Assembly: GCA_025463925.1 (NCBI GenBank)
Contig: JAODBK010000014.1
Coordinates: 79,546 to 143,545, forward strand
Source of the DNA: Acidimicrobiales bacterium
GTDB lineage: Bacteria; Actinomycetota; Acidimicrobiia; Acidimicrobiales; AC-14
Direction: 5' to 3'
DNA length: 64,000 bases
Both the position numbers and the translations under genes were made by a program. The notes beneath the pieces were generated by a model, which was given only the letters and a program-made list of their open reading frames with translations, was not told the origin of the DNA and did no database searches. Each line of letters begins with the position of its first letter. Position 1 is the stretch's first letter. Below, in pieces: positions 51,302 to 58,847 of this stretch.

Positions 51302-52423
51302 GTGGACTTCTCATTCAGTGAAGAGCAGGTGGCCATCCGGGATCTGGCCAAGCAGATCCTCGAAGGCCAGGAGACGCAGGACCGGCTCAAGCAGTTGAAG
51401 GCCGACGACGCGCTGGTCGACGACAAGGCGTGGGCCGAGCTGGCCAAGGCGGACCTGCTCGGTGTGGCCCTGCCAGAGGACGTCGGTGGCGGCGGGTACG
51501 ACTTCCTCGCGCTGGCGCTGATCCTCGAGCAGGTCGGCCGCACCGTGGCGCGCGTGCCGGTGCTGCCGGCGCTGGTGCTCGGCGCCTTGCCGGTCGCCGA
51601 GTTCGGCAACGCCGAGCAGCGCAAGGAGCTCCTCCCGCAGGTCATCAGCGGCGATCTGATCCTCACCGCGGCCCTCGTCGAGCTCGGCACCGAGCCGTCG
51701 AAGCCGACGACGACAGCGCGGCGCGAGGGCGACGGCTGGCGGCTCGACGGCGTGAAGATCTGCGTGCCCGCGGGATTGTCGGCCGGCCGCATCCTCGTAC
51801 CGGCGGCCACCGGCGAGGGCACCGTCGGCGTGTTCATCGTCGACCCGACCGCGAACGGCGTGACGCTCGCTCGCCAGGACACGACCAACGAGATCCCCGA
51901 GGCGCGCCTCGAGCTGTCCGGCGTCGTCGTCGGCGCCGGCGACGTGCTCGGCACGGCGGACGGTGGGGGCGCGATCGTCGACTGGATGGTCGAGCGGGCC
52001 CAGGCCGGCCTGTGCGCGATCGCGGTCGGCGTGTGCGAGGAGGCGTTGCGGTTGACCGCCGAGTACACCAAGACGCGCGAGCAGTTCGACCGGCCGATCG
52101 CGACGTTCCAGGCCGTGGGCCAGCGGGCCGCCGACGCGTACATCGACACCGAGGCCATCCGGCTCACCGCGTGGCAGGCCGCGTGGCGGATCGCCGAGGG
52201 GTTGCCGGCGTCCGGTGAGGTCGCGATCGCCAAGTACTGGGCCGCCGAGGGTGGCCAGCGGGTCGTGCACGCCGCGCAGCACCTGCACGGCGGCATGGGC
52301 GTCGACCGCGACTACCCGCTGCACCGGTACTTCCTCTGGGCCAAGCACCTCGAGCTGACGTTGGGCGGCGCCACGCCGAACCTGCTGAAGCTCGGGGCGA
52401 TGCTGGCCGCCGACCCGGTCTGA
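51302..52423 (+). CDS. fadE27: FadE27-like (ChsE5) acyl-CoA dehydrogenase, second subunit
   Basis: 373 aa, the same length as mycobacterial FadE27. N-terminus FSFSEEQVAIRDLAKQIL, degenerate middle domain, then YTKTREQFDRPIATFQAVGQRAADAYIDTEAIRLT and HLHGGMGVDRDYPLHRYFLWAKHLELTLGGAT. Contributes to FAD binding in an alpha2beta2 enzyme and lacks the catalytic Glu. GTG 51302. Its stop forms CTGA with the next gene. Close paralogue of the ChsE1 protein at 58847. Confidence 0.85.
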   Translation: MDFSFSEEQVAIRDLAKQILEGQETQDRLKQLKADDALVDDKAWAELAKADLLGVALPEDVGGGGYDFLALALILEQVGRTVARVPVLPALVLGALPVAEFGNAEQRKELLPQVISGDLILTAALVELGTEPSKPTTTARREGDGWRLDGVKICVPAGLSAGRILVPAATGEGTVGVFIVDPTANGVTLARQDTTNEIPEARLELSGVVVGAGDVLGTADGGGAIVDWMVERAQAGLCAIAVGVCEEALRLTAEYTKTREQFDRPIATFQAVGQRAADAYIDTEAIRLTAWQAAWRIAEGLPASGEVAIAKYWAAEGGQRVVHAAQHLHGGMGVDRDYPLHRYFLWAKHLELTLGGATPNLLKLGAMLAADPV

Positions 52424-53289
52424 CCGAGCCGCGCCAGCTCGTCGTCGAGCACGACGGGCTGAAGATTGCGGCGCTCGATTGGGGCGGCGACGCGTCGGCC
52501 GAGCCCTTGCTGTTGCTGCATCCCAACGGGTTCTGCGCCGGGTTGTTCGACCCGGTGGCGCGCCGGCTCGCGTCGTCGGGCCGCTTCCGGCCGGTCGGCG
52601 TCGACCTGCGGGGCCACGGCGGCACCGACGCGCCGCCGGTCGCCGACGGCGGGTACGGCTACGCCGCGCTGGCGTCGGACGTGCTGGCGGTCGTCGACGC
52701 GTTGGCCATCGAGCGGTGCGCGGTCGTCGGCGAGTCGCTGGGCGGCGGCGTCGCCACGGTGGTCGACCTGCTGCGGCCCGGCCTGCTCCGGAAGCTGATG
52801 TTGTGCGAAGCGGTGGCCCGGCCGGTTCCCACCGAGGCGGCGCCGGGCGGCGAGAACCCGATGTCCGCCGGCGCGCGCCGCCGGAAGCCGGTGTGGCCGT
52901 CGCGCGCCGCGATGGTCGCCTCGTACGGGTCGCGCGAACCGATGAACGAGCTCGCGCCCGAAGCGCTCGCGGCGTACGTCCGGTGGGGGACGGTCGAGCA
53001 CGACGACGGCCAGGTCGAGCTGGCCTGTCCGCCCGAGGTCGAGGCCACGTTGTTCGAGGCGACGGCTTGGGAGGGCGGCGCGCCGCTGGCGTGGGAGCAC
53101 CTCTCGTCGCTGTCGGCCCCGGCCGTCGTCCTCGCCGGCGCGAAGTCATGGCTGCCGCGCGAGTGGTTCGAGGACCAGGCCCGCCGCGCCGGCGCCCCGT
53201 TCCACCTCGTCGACGGCGGCCACTTCTTCCTCCAGGAGGACACCGCGCGCGCCGCCTCGCTCGTTCTGGACATCGCGGGTGTCGCATAG
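52420..53289 (+). CDS. Alpha/beta-hydrolase with probable CTG start
   Basis: About 289 aa. The in-frame protein needs residues upstream of TTG 52507 to complete the fold (VVEHDGLKIAALDWGG, then LLLLHPNGFCAG, the oxyanion strand). No ATG, GTG or TTG occurs earlier in frame, but a CTG at 52420 overlaps the FadE27-like stop as CTGA, mimicking the ATGA/GTGA overlaps used all along this cluster. Nucleophile elbow VGESLGGG (Ser 106) and DGGHFFLQED (His). Probably a thioesterase or ester hydrolase. Confidence 0.7.
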   Translation: MTEPRQLVVEHDGLKIAALDWGGDASAEPLLLLHPNGFCAGLFDPVARRLASSGRFRPVGVDLRGHGGTDAPPVADGGYGYAALASDVLAVVDALAIERCAVVGESLGGGVATVVDLLRPGLLRKLMLCEAVARPVPTEAAPGGENPMSAGARRRKPVWPSRAAMVASYGSREPMNELAPEALAAYVRWGTVEHDDGQVELACPPEVEATLFEATAWEGGAPLAWEHLSSLSAPAVVLAGAKSWLPREWFEDQARRAGAPFHLVDGGHFFLQEDTARAASLVLDIAGVA

Positions 53290-53297
53290 CGACACCC
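53277..53297. terminator. Perfect 9-bp hairpin over the hydrolase stop
   Basis: GGGTGTCGC / GCGACACCC stem with an ATA loop; the TAG stop codon lies across loop and stem. No U-run follows, so this would be a GC-type actinobacterial terminator or pause site between convergent genes. Confidence 0.5.
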
Positions 53298-53302
53298 ACT
53301 GC

Positions 53303-53336
53303 GGGGAAAACGGGTCAGGGGGGGGTGGGGGCTGGG
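53303..53336 (+). other. G-quadruplex-like G-tract run between convergent genes
   Basis: Five G-tracts of 3-8 bases (53303-53306, 53312-53314, 53318-53325, 53327-53331, 53334-53336) with 1-5 base loops. It directly follows the hairpin and precedes the CoA-transferase stop; it could reinforce transcription termination on the plus strand. Confidence 0.5.
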
Positions 53337-54539
53337 CTAGGCGACCGCGCCTGAGGCGCGGAGCGCGGCAATCGTGGCGTCGTCGCGGCCGAGCTCGCTG
53401 AGGATCTCGTCGGTGTGCTGGCCGAGGTCCGGCGACATGGCGGTCGGCGCCCAGGGCGTGCCGCCGAAGTCGACCGGCGTCGCCACCATCGCCGCGGTGC
53501 CGTCGCCGTCAGGGACGTCGACGATCCCGCCGCCGGCGACGAACTGCGGGTCGACGATCACCTCGTCGGGCGTCTGCACGGGCGCCCACCAGACGTCGTG
53601 GGCGTCCAGGCGGCGACCCCACTCCTCGCGCGTCTCGGTCGCGAAGACGGCGTCGAGCAGGTCGATCAGCTCACCGCAGTTGCGGCGGCGGTCGAGCGCG
53701 GTCGCGAAGCGCTCGTCGTCGATCCACTCGGGATGCCCGGCGGCGCGGGCCAGGCCCGGCCAGTGGCGATCGCCCTCGAGGCCGATCAGCCAGAACCACC
53801 GACCGTCGCGGTCCTGGTAGGAGTTGATCGCCGGATTGCCCATCTGCCGGCGGGTTGCGACACCGATGCCGACGCCGAGCCGCAGCACCGTGTTGATGTC
53901 GAAGCCGATGGTGTACGCGCCGTGGCGCAGCAGTGATGTCGACACCACCTGGCCGGTGCCCGTGGTGGCGCGTGACACCAGCGCGGCGCAGATGCCCGCG
54001 GCCGCCGCCATGCCGGCGCCGTGGTCGCCCATGCCGCCGCGCTGGAACGGCGGTGTCCCGCCGGGTTGCGTCAGCAGGTGGGCCAGTCCCGACCGGGCCC
54101 AGAACGCGCCGATGTCGTAGGCGGCGCGGTCGCGGTCCGGCCCGACCAGGCCGAACCCGGTGAGCGCGCAGTACACCAGCCGCGGGTTGCGGGCCGTCAG
54201 TGACGCGCCGTCGAAGCCGATGCGCTCCAGCCCGCCGAGTCGCACGTTGGTGAGGAAGACGTCGGCGCCGTCGACGAGCTCGAGCGCGACCGCGCGTCCG
54301 TCGTCGGTCGCCAGATCGATGACGATGCTGCGCTTCCCGCGGTTGTCCAGCTCGAACGGCGGGTTGAAGGGCAGGTCGCCGCCCAGCATCGCTCCGAACA
54401 GGCGGCCCGGGTCGCCGACGCCCGGCGGCTCGATCTTGACCACGTCGGCGCCCCAGTCGGCGAGGATGCCGCCGGCCGCCGGCCCGGCCACCCACACCCC
54501 CAGCTCGACGACCCGCACCCCGTCCAACGGTCCCGGCAT
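53337..54539 (-). CDS. Family III (CaiB/BaiF) CoA-transferase
   Basis: 400-aa family III enzyme: GVRVVELGVWVAGPAAGGILADWGADVVKIEPP, NRGKRSIVIDL, YDIGAFWARSGLA and GGMGDHGAGMAAAAG. Asp 172 in MGDHGAG aligns with the nucleophile of formyl-CoA transferase. The position of the racemase His (GHDINY in alpha-methylacyl-CoA racemase) is Tyr 141 here, so a CoA-transferase is more likely than an AMACR-type racemase, although a racemase step (25R/S) is needed in side-chain catabolism. Divergent from the ChsB1-like SDR with a KstR-like site between. Confidence 0.8.
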   Translation of the reverse strand: MPGPLDGVRVVELGVWVAGPAAGGILADWGADVVKIEPPGVGDPGRLFGAMLGGDLPFNPPFELDNRGKRSIVIDLATDDGRAVALELVDGADVFLTNVRLGGLERIGFDGASLTARNPRLVYCALTGFGLVGPDRDRAAYDIGAFWARSGLAHLLTQPGGTPPFQRGGMGDHGAGMAAAAGICAALVSRATTGTGQVVSTSLLRHGAYTIGFDINTVLRLGVGIGVATRRQMGNPAINSYQDRDGRWFWLIGLEGDRHWPGLARAAGHPEWIDDERFATALDRRRNCGELIDLLDAVFATETREEWGRRLDAHDVWWAPVQTPDEVIVDPQFVAGGGIVDVPDGDGTAAMVATPVDFGGTPWAPTAMSPDLGQHTDEILSELGRDDATIAALRASGAVA

Positions 54540-54591
54540 CGTCGCCGGAGGTTAGCGGCGGCCGGACGTTCCCCGGATGGCGGGCCGGCGC

Positions 54592-54605
54592 GGGAACGTG
54601 TTTCA
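54592..54605. promoter_or_regulatory. KstR-like operator between CoA-transferase and ChsB1-like SDR
   Basis: GGGAACGTGTTTCA: AAC-GT-GTT core and final A match; the first T is G. Located 10 bp before ATG 54616 and 53 bp from the divergent ATG 54539. Confidence 0.6.
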
Positions 54606-54615
54606 CTTTCCGGCC

Positions 54616-55524
54616 ATGAGCGGCATCTGCGAAGGACGGGTTGTGGTCGTGACGGGCGCGGGCCGAGGCATCGGCCGGGCCCACGCGTTGCTGTTCGCCG
54701 AGGAGGGCGCCAAGGTCGTGGTCAACGACCTGGGGGCCGAGCTCGACGGGACCGGCGGGTCGAGCGGGCCGGCCGGCGAGGTGGTCGAGGCGATCCGCGG
54801 CATGGGCGGCGAGGCCGTCGCCAACGGCGACGACATCGCCGATTGGGACGGCGCCGGTCGCCTCATCCAGTCGGCGATCGACACCTTCGGCACGATCGAC
54901 ACGCTGGTGTGCAACGCCGGCATCCTGCGCGACCGCATGCTCGTGAACATGACCGAGGACGATTGGGACGCGGTCATGCGCGTCCACTTGCGCGGCCACT
55001 TCTGCCCGTTGCGGCACGCCGCGACCTACTGGCGGGAGCAGGTGAAGGAGGGCCGGACCGTGCGCGGTCGCGTCGTCTTCACCAGCTCGGCCGCCGGCCT
55101 CTACGGCAATGTCGGCCAGCTCAACTACGCCGCCGCCAAATCGGGCATCGCGACGATGGCCCGGGTGGCCGGCGCCGAGCTGAAGCGGTACGGCATCAGC
55201 GTCAACGCGATCGCGCCGATCGCCCGCACCCGCATGACCGAGAGCCTCTTCGCCAACCTCGCCGCGCCCGACGACGCCGGCGCGTTCGACGCCGGCGCGC
55301 CCGAGAACAACTCGCCCCTCGTCGTCTGGCTCGGCAGCGACGACGCCGCCGAGGTGACGGGCCAGACGTTCGAGATCAACGGCGGCCACCTGACGGTCGC
55401 CGAGAACTGGCGGCCCGGCCCCGACCGCGACAAGGGCGACCGCTGGCAGCCGTCCGAGCTCGGGCCGGTGATCCGGGACCTGCTGGCGAAGACCGAGCAG
55501 GTCCGCGTCATCGGCGCCCAGTAA
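54616..55524 (+). CDS. ChsB1/17-beta-HSD4-type SDR (3-hydroxyacyl-CoA dehydrogenase)
   Basis: 302-aa SDR of the multifunctional-enzyme-2 dehydrogenase type: VTGAGRGIGRAHALLFAEEGAKVVVNDLG with the family-typical insertion AELDGTGGSSGPAGEVVEAI, NAGILRD, FTSSAAGLYGNVGQLNYAAAK, and ISVNAIAPIARTRMTESL. In cholesterol degraders ChsB1 (Rv3502c) oxidises the 3-hydroxyacyl-CoA of the side chain. ATG 54616, after the KstR-like site, is preferred to ATG 54577, which would include the operator. Followed at 5 bp by an acyl-CoA dehydrogenase. Confidence 0.8.
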   Translation: MSGICEGRVVVVTGAGRGIGRAHALLFAEEGAKVVVNDLGAELDGTGGSSGPAGEVVEAIRGMGGEAVANGDDIADWDGAGRLIQSAIDTFGTIDTLVCNAGILRDRMLVNMTEDDWDAVMRVHLRGHFCPLRHAATYWREQVKEGRTVRGRVVFTSSAAGLYGNVGQLNYAAAKSGIATMARVAGAELKRYGISVNAIAPIARTRMTESLFANLAAPDDAGAFDAGAPENNSPLVVWLGSDDAAEVTGQTFEINGGHLTVAENWRPGPDRDKGDRWQPSELGPVIRDLLAKTEQVRVIGAQ

Positions 55525-55529
55525 CCGGC

Positions 55530-56735
55530 TTGGACTTCGACGACACCCCGGAAGAAGCGGCGTTCCGGGCCGAGGCGCTCGCGTGGCTCGAGGCCCACGC
55601 GGCGCCGCGCGACCTCGACACGACGCGGCCGTCGATGGGCGGCTTCGGCGACGAGTACGTCCGCCAGTGCCAGCAGTGGCAACGCACCCTGTACGACGGT
55701 GGCTGGGCCGGCATCACGTGGCCGAAGGAGTACGGCGGCCGCGGCGGCACCGGGCGGCAGGCCGGGATCTTCTCGCAGGAGCAGGCCAAGTTCGACGTCT
55801 CCAACGGCGTGTTCGCGGTCGGCATCGGCATGGTGGGCCCGACGCTCATGGCGCACGCCACCGACGCGCAGAAGGAGCGCTACCTCGGCCCGATGCTGCG
55901 CGGCGAGGAGATCTGGTGCCAGCTCTTCAGCGAGCCCGGCGCGGGCTCCGACCTCGCCGGCTTGAGCACGAAGGCGGTCCGGGACGGCGACGAGTGGCTC
56001 GTCAACGGCCAGAAGGTGTGGACGTCGGGCGCGCAGCACAGCACCTTCGGCATCCTCATGACCCGCACCGATCCCGACGCGCCCAAACACGAGGGCATCA
56101 CGTACTTCGTCGTCGACATGGCCACGCCGGGCATCGACGTCCGCCCGCTGCGCCAGATCACCGGCGTCGCCCATTTCAACGAGGTGTTCCTCACCGACGT
56201 CCGGGTGCCGAACGACAACGTGGTCGGCGAGCCCAACGGCGGGTGGCGCGTGGCCGTCACGACGATGGCGCACGAGCGGGCGCTCATCGGCGGCGGGGTC
56301 GGCCTCGGCTTCCGCGACGTGCTGCGGCTGGCTCGCTCGTGCGGCCGGACCGACGACGGGCGCGTCCGCCAGGCGCTGGCCACCGCGTACGGCCGCTTCG
56401 AGGTGCTGAAGTTCCTCGGGTACCGCGTGCAGACCGCGGCGAGCCAGGGGCGGCCGCCCGGGCCGGAGAGCTCGGTCATGAAGCTGGCGTACTCCCAGCA
56501 CCTGGCAGCGCTCGCCGACCTGGTGCTGTCGCTCGAGGGCGCGGCCGGCATGCTGAACGGCGACGACGCACCGGACGCCGGCCAGTGGCAGCAGCACTTC
56601 CTCAACCAGTGGAGCTCGCGCATCGGCGGGGGCACCGACCAGATCCAGCGGAACGTGATCGGCGAGCGGGTGCTCGGCCTCCCGCGCGAGCCGCGGGTCG
56701 ACAAGGACGTGCCGTTCCGGGCCATCCCAGGCTAG
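55530..56735 (+). CDS. Acyl-CoA dehydrogenase (TTG start)
   Basis: 401-aa full-length acyl-CoA dehydrogenase, FadE17/FadE30-like in general layout: LDFDDTPEEAAFRAEALAWLE, TWPKEYGGRGGTGRQ, WCQLFSEPGAGSDLAGLSTKAV, RQITGVAHFNEVFLTDVRVP, Glu 249 in MAHERA (base position) and GGGTDQIQRNVIGERVLGLP. The TTG at 55530 is the only start that gives the complete N-terminal helix. Sits behind the ChsB1-like SDR and before the chs operon promoter. Confidence 0.8.
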   Translation: MDFDDTPEEAAFRAEALAWLEAHAAPRDLDTTRPSMGGFGDEYVRQCQQWQRTLYDGGWAGITWPKEYGGRGGTGRQAGIFSQEQAKFDVSNGVFAVGIGMVGPTLMAHATDAQKERYLGPMLRGEEIWCQLFSEPGAGSDLAGLSTKAVRDGDEWLVNGQKVWTSGAQHSTFGILMTRTDPDAPKHEGITYFVVDMATPGIDVRPLRQITGVAHFNEVFLTDVRVPNDNVVGEPNGGWRVAVTTMAHERALIGGGVGLGFRDVLRLARSCGRTDDGRVRQALATAYGRFEVLKFLGYRVQTAASQGRPPGPESSVMKLAYSQHLAALADLVLSLEGAAGMLNGDDAPDAGQWQQHFLNQWSSRIGGGTDQIQRNVIGERVLGLPREPRVDKDVPFRAIPG

Positions 56736-56739
56736 TTTT

Positions 56740-56753
56740 TGAAACGTGTTCTT
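56740..56753 (+). promoter_or_regulatory. KstR-like operator over the chsE2 start, with -10 box
   Basis: TGAAACGTGTTCTT has the T, AAC and GTT of the consensus; the final A is T. It contains the GTG start codon (56746). TAGTTT at 56733-56738 is a -10 box 7 bp ahead of that GTG, so the transcript is probably leaderless and a bound repressor would cover the start site. Confidence 0.65.
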
Positions 56754-57924
56754 GGATTACACGCCGGAGCAGGATGCGCTCCGGAAGGAGCTCCGTGCGT
56801 ATTTCGCCGACCTGCTGAACGACGACGTGCGCGACCGGATGGGACCACCGGGCGAGGGTGGGCCGCTGTTCCGGGAGCTGGTCAGGAAGATGGGAGCCGA
56901 CGGCTGGCTCGGCATCGGCTGGCCCAAGGAGTACGGCGGCCAGGGCCGGCCGGTCACCGACCAGTTCATCTTCTTCGACGAGGTGCAGCGGGCGGCGGCG
57001 CCGTTCCCGTTCGTCACCATCAACACCGTCGGGCCGACCATCATGCGCTTCGGCACCGACGAGCAGAAGGCCGACTACCTTCCGCGCATCCTTTCCGGTG
57101 ACCTGAACTTCGCCATCGGCTACACCGAGCCGGAAGCGGGCACCGACCTGGCGTCGCTCCGCACCAAGGCCGTGATCGACGGCGACGAGTTCGTCATCAA
57201 CGGCAACAAGATCTTCACCAGCGGCGCCAACCAGGCCGACTACGTCTGGCTGGCGTGCCGCACCGATCCCGACGCGCCGAAGCACAAGGGCATCTCGATG
57301 GTCCTGGTGCCGACCGCGTCGCCGGGGTTCAAGGTGACGCCGATCGTCACCGTCGGCGACATCGTCACGACCGCGACCTACTACGACGACGTGCGGGTGC
57401 CGGTCGCCAATCTGGTCGGTCCACTGCACGGCGGCTGGCGGATGATCACCAACCAGCTCAACCACGAACGGGTCGGGTTGGCGGCGCTGGGTGGCCGCAC
57501 CCATCGCATGTGGGACGAGGTCGTCGCGTGGACACGCGTCACCGACGCGCCCGAGGGCGGCAAGGTGATCGACCTGCCGTGGGTGCAACTCGACCTGGCC
57601 CGCACCCATGCGCAGCTCGAGGCGATGAAGCTCCTCAACTGGCGGCTGACGGCGGCGCTGGCCGCCGAGGAGCTGCACCCGGCCGACGCGTCGGCCGCCA
57701 AGGTGTTCGGCACCGAGACGCTCATCGACGTCTACCGCGTCCTGCTGGGCATCGTCGGTCCGGTCGGCTTCTTGCGGCCCGGTTCGCCGGGCGCGCTGCT
57801 GCGCGGTGACCTCGAATGGGCCGGGCGGGCGGCGCAGATCAACACCTTCGGCGGCGGTGTCAACGAGGTGCAACGGGAGATCGTGGCCGCGGCCGGTCTC
57901 GGCATGACGAGGAGCGCACGGTGA
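56746..57924 (+). CDS. chsE2: ChsE2 (FadE29-like) acyl-CoA dehydrogenase, catalytic subunit
   Basis: 392-aa subunit that dehydrogenates the 3-oxo-4-pregnene-20-carboxyl-CoA side chain with ChsE1. FLDYTPEQDALRKELRAYFADLL, GWPKEYGGQGRPVTDQF, IGYTEPEAGTDLASLRTKAV, Glu 241 in NQLNHERV (catalytic base position), and NTFGGGVNEVQREIVAAAGLG. Starts GTG 56746 inside the operator; ends GTGA with chsH2. First gene of the five-gene chsE2-H2-E1-H1-ltp2 set. Confidence 0.9.
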   Translation: MFLDYTPEQDALRKELRAYFADLLNDDVRDRMGPPGEGGPLFRELVRKMGADGWLGIGWPKEYGGQGRPVTDQFIFFDEVQRAAAPFPFVTINTVGPTIMRFGTDEQKADYLPRILSGDLNFAIGYTEPEAGTDLASLRTKAVIDGDEFVINGNKIFTSGANQADYVWLACRTDPDAPKHKGISMVLVPTASPGFKVTPIVTVGDIVTTATYYDDVRVPVANLVGPLHGGWRMITNQLNHERVGLAALGGRTHRMWDEVVAWTRVTDAPEGGKVIDLPWVQLDLARTHAQLEAMKLLNWRLTAALAAEELHPADASAAKVFGTETLIDVYRVLLGIVGPVGFLRPGSPGALLRGDLEWAGRAAQINTFGGGVNEVQREIVAAAGLGMTRSAR

Positions 57925-58847
57925 GCACCGACCTCGATCAGCGGCTCAAGGAGTACGAGGGGAAGGAGGCGGGCGGGCCCGAGGTCGGCGCCGATCCCGT
58001 CAACATCCCGATGATCCGGCACTGGTGCGAGGCGATCGGCGACCAGAACCCGGTGTACCTCGACGAGGCTGCCGCGGCGGCGTCGGTGCACGGCGGCATC
58101 ATCGCCCCGCCGGTGATGCTCCAGGCCTGGGTGATGCGCGGCATCAAATCGCGACCGGCCACCGGGGGCTCGCTCACCGACGAGCTCTACCGGTTGCTCG
58201 ACGCCGAGGGCTACACCTCGGTCGTCGCCACGAACTGCGAGCAGGAGTACCACCGCGCGGTTCGCCCGGGCGACCACCTGTCGACCATCGCGACGATCGA
58301 GTCGGTGTCCGAGGAGAAGACGACCGCGCTCGGCGTCGGCCGCTTCGTCACCAACCGCATTCGCTACGTCGACCAACACGGTGAGCCGGTGGCCGACACG
58401 CTGTTCCGGATCCTGAAGTTCAAGCCGCCGGCGAAGCCGGACGCGACCGAGCGTCCGCCGAGACCGCGCCCGGCCATCACCCAGGACAACGCGTTCTTCT
58501 TCGACGGGGCCAAGGCCGGCAAGCTGCTCATCCAGAAGTGCGCGTCGTGCGGCAAGCTGCGGCATCCGCCGCGGCCGGTCTGCCCGCACTGCCGCTCCCT
58601 CGAGTGGACGGCGATCGAGGCTGCCGGGCGCGGCACCGTCTACAGCTTCGTCGTCAACCACTACCCGCAGGTGCCGGCGTTCGACTACCCGCTGCCGGTC
58701 GGGTTGATCGAGCTGGAGGAGGGCACCCGGCTGGTGTCCGACATCGTCGGCATCGACCCGGCCGACGTCAAGATCGGCCTTCCGGTGCAGGTGGAGTTCC
58801 AGCGCTTCGACGACGAGCTCACCCTCCCCGTGTTCAGGCCCGTCTGA
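57921..58847 (+). CDS. chsH2: ChsH2: MaoC-like hydratase half fused to DUF35
   Basis: 308 aa (Mycobacterium ChsH2 311). N-terminal MaoC/hot-dog domain (about 25-165), then a DUF35 with zinc ribbon (Cys 207/210 and 221/224, CASC...CPHC) and OB-fold (TVYSFVVNHYPQVP). In the hydratase motif the catalytic His is Tyr (GDQNPVY, Asp 41, Tyr 46), as known for ChsH2, so ChsH1 supplies the active site. The DUF35 domain binds Ltp2, linking hydration to aldol cleavage. Order is unusual: chsE1 lies between chsH2 and chsH1. Confidence 0.93.
   Translation: MSTDLDQRLKEYEGKEAGGPEVGADPVNIPMIRHWCEAIGDQNPVYLDEAAAAASVHGGIIAPPVMLQAWVMRGIKSRPATGGSLTDELYRLLDAEGYTSVVATNCEQEYHRAVRPGDHLSTIATIESVSEEKTTALGVGRFVTNRIRYVDQHGEPVADTLFRILKFKPPAKPDATERPPRPRPAITQDNAFFFDGAKAGKLLIQKCASCGKLRHPPRPVCPHCRSLEWTAIEAAGRGTVYSFVVNHYPQVPAFDYPLPVGLIELEEGTRLVSDIVGIDPADVKIGLPVQVEFQRFDDELTLPVFRPV

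Noticed and set aside
53337..54539. Annotation as alpha-methylacyl-CoA racemase (Mcr).
   Set aside because: The catalytic His of the racemase GHDINY block is Tyr 141 here and the MGDHGAG transferase block is present.
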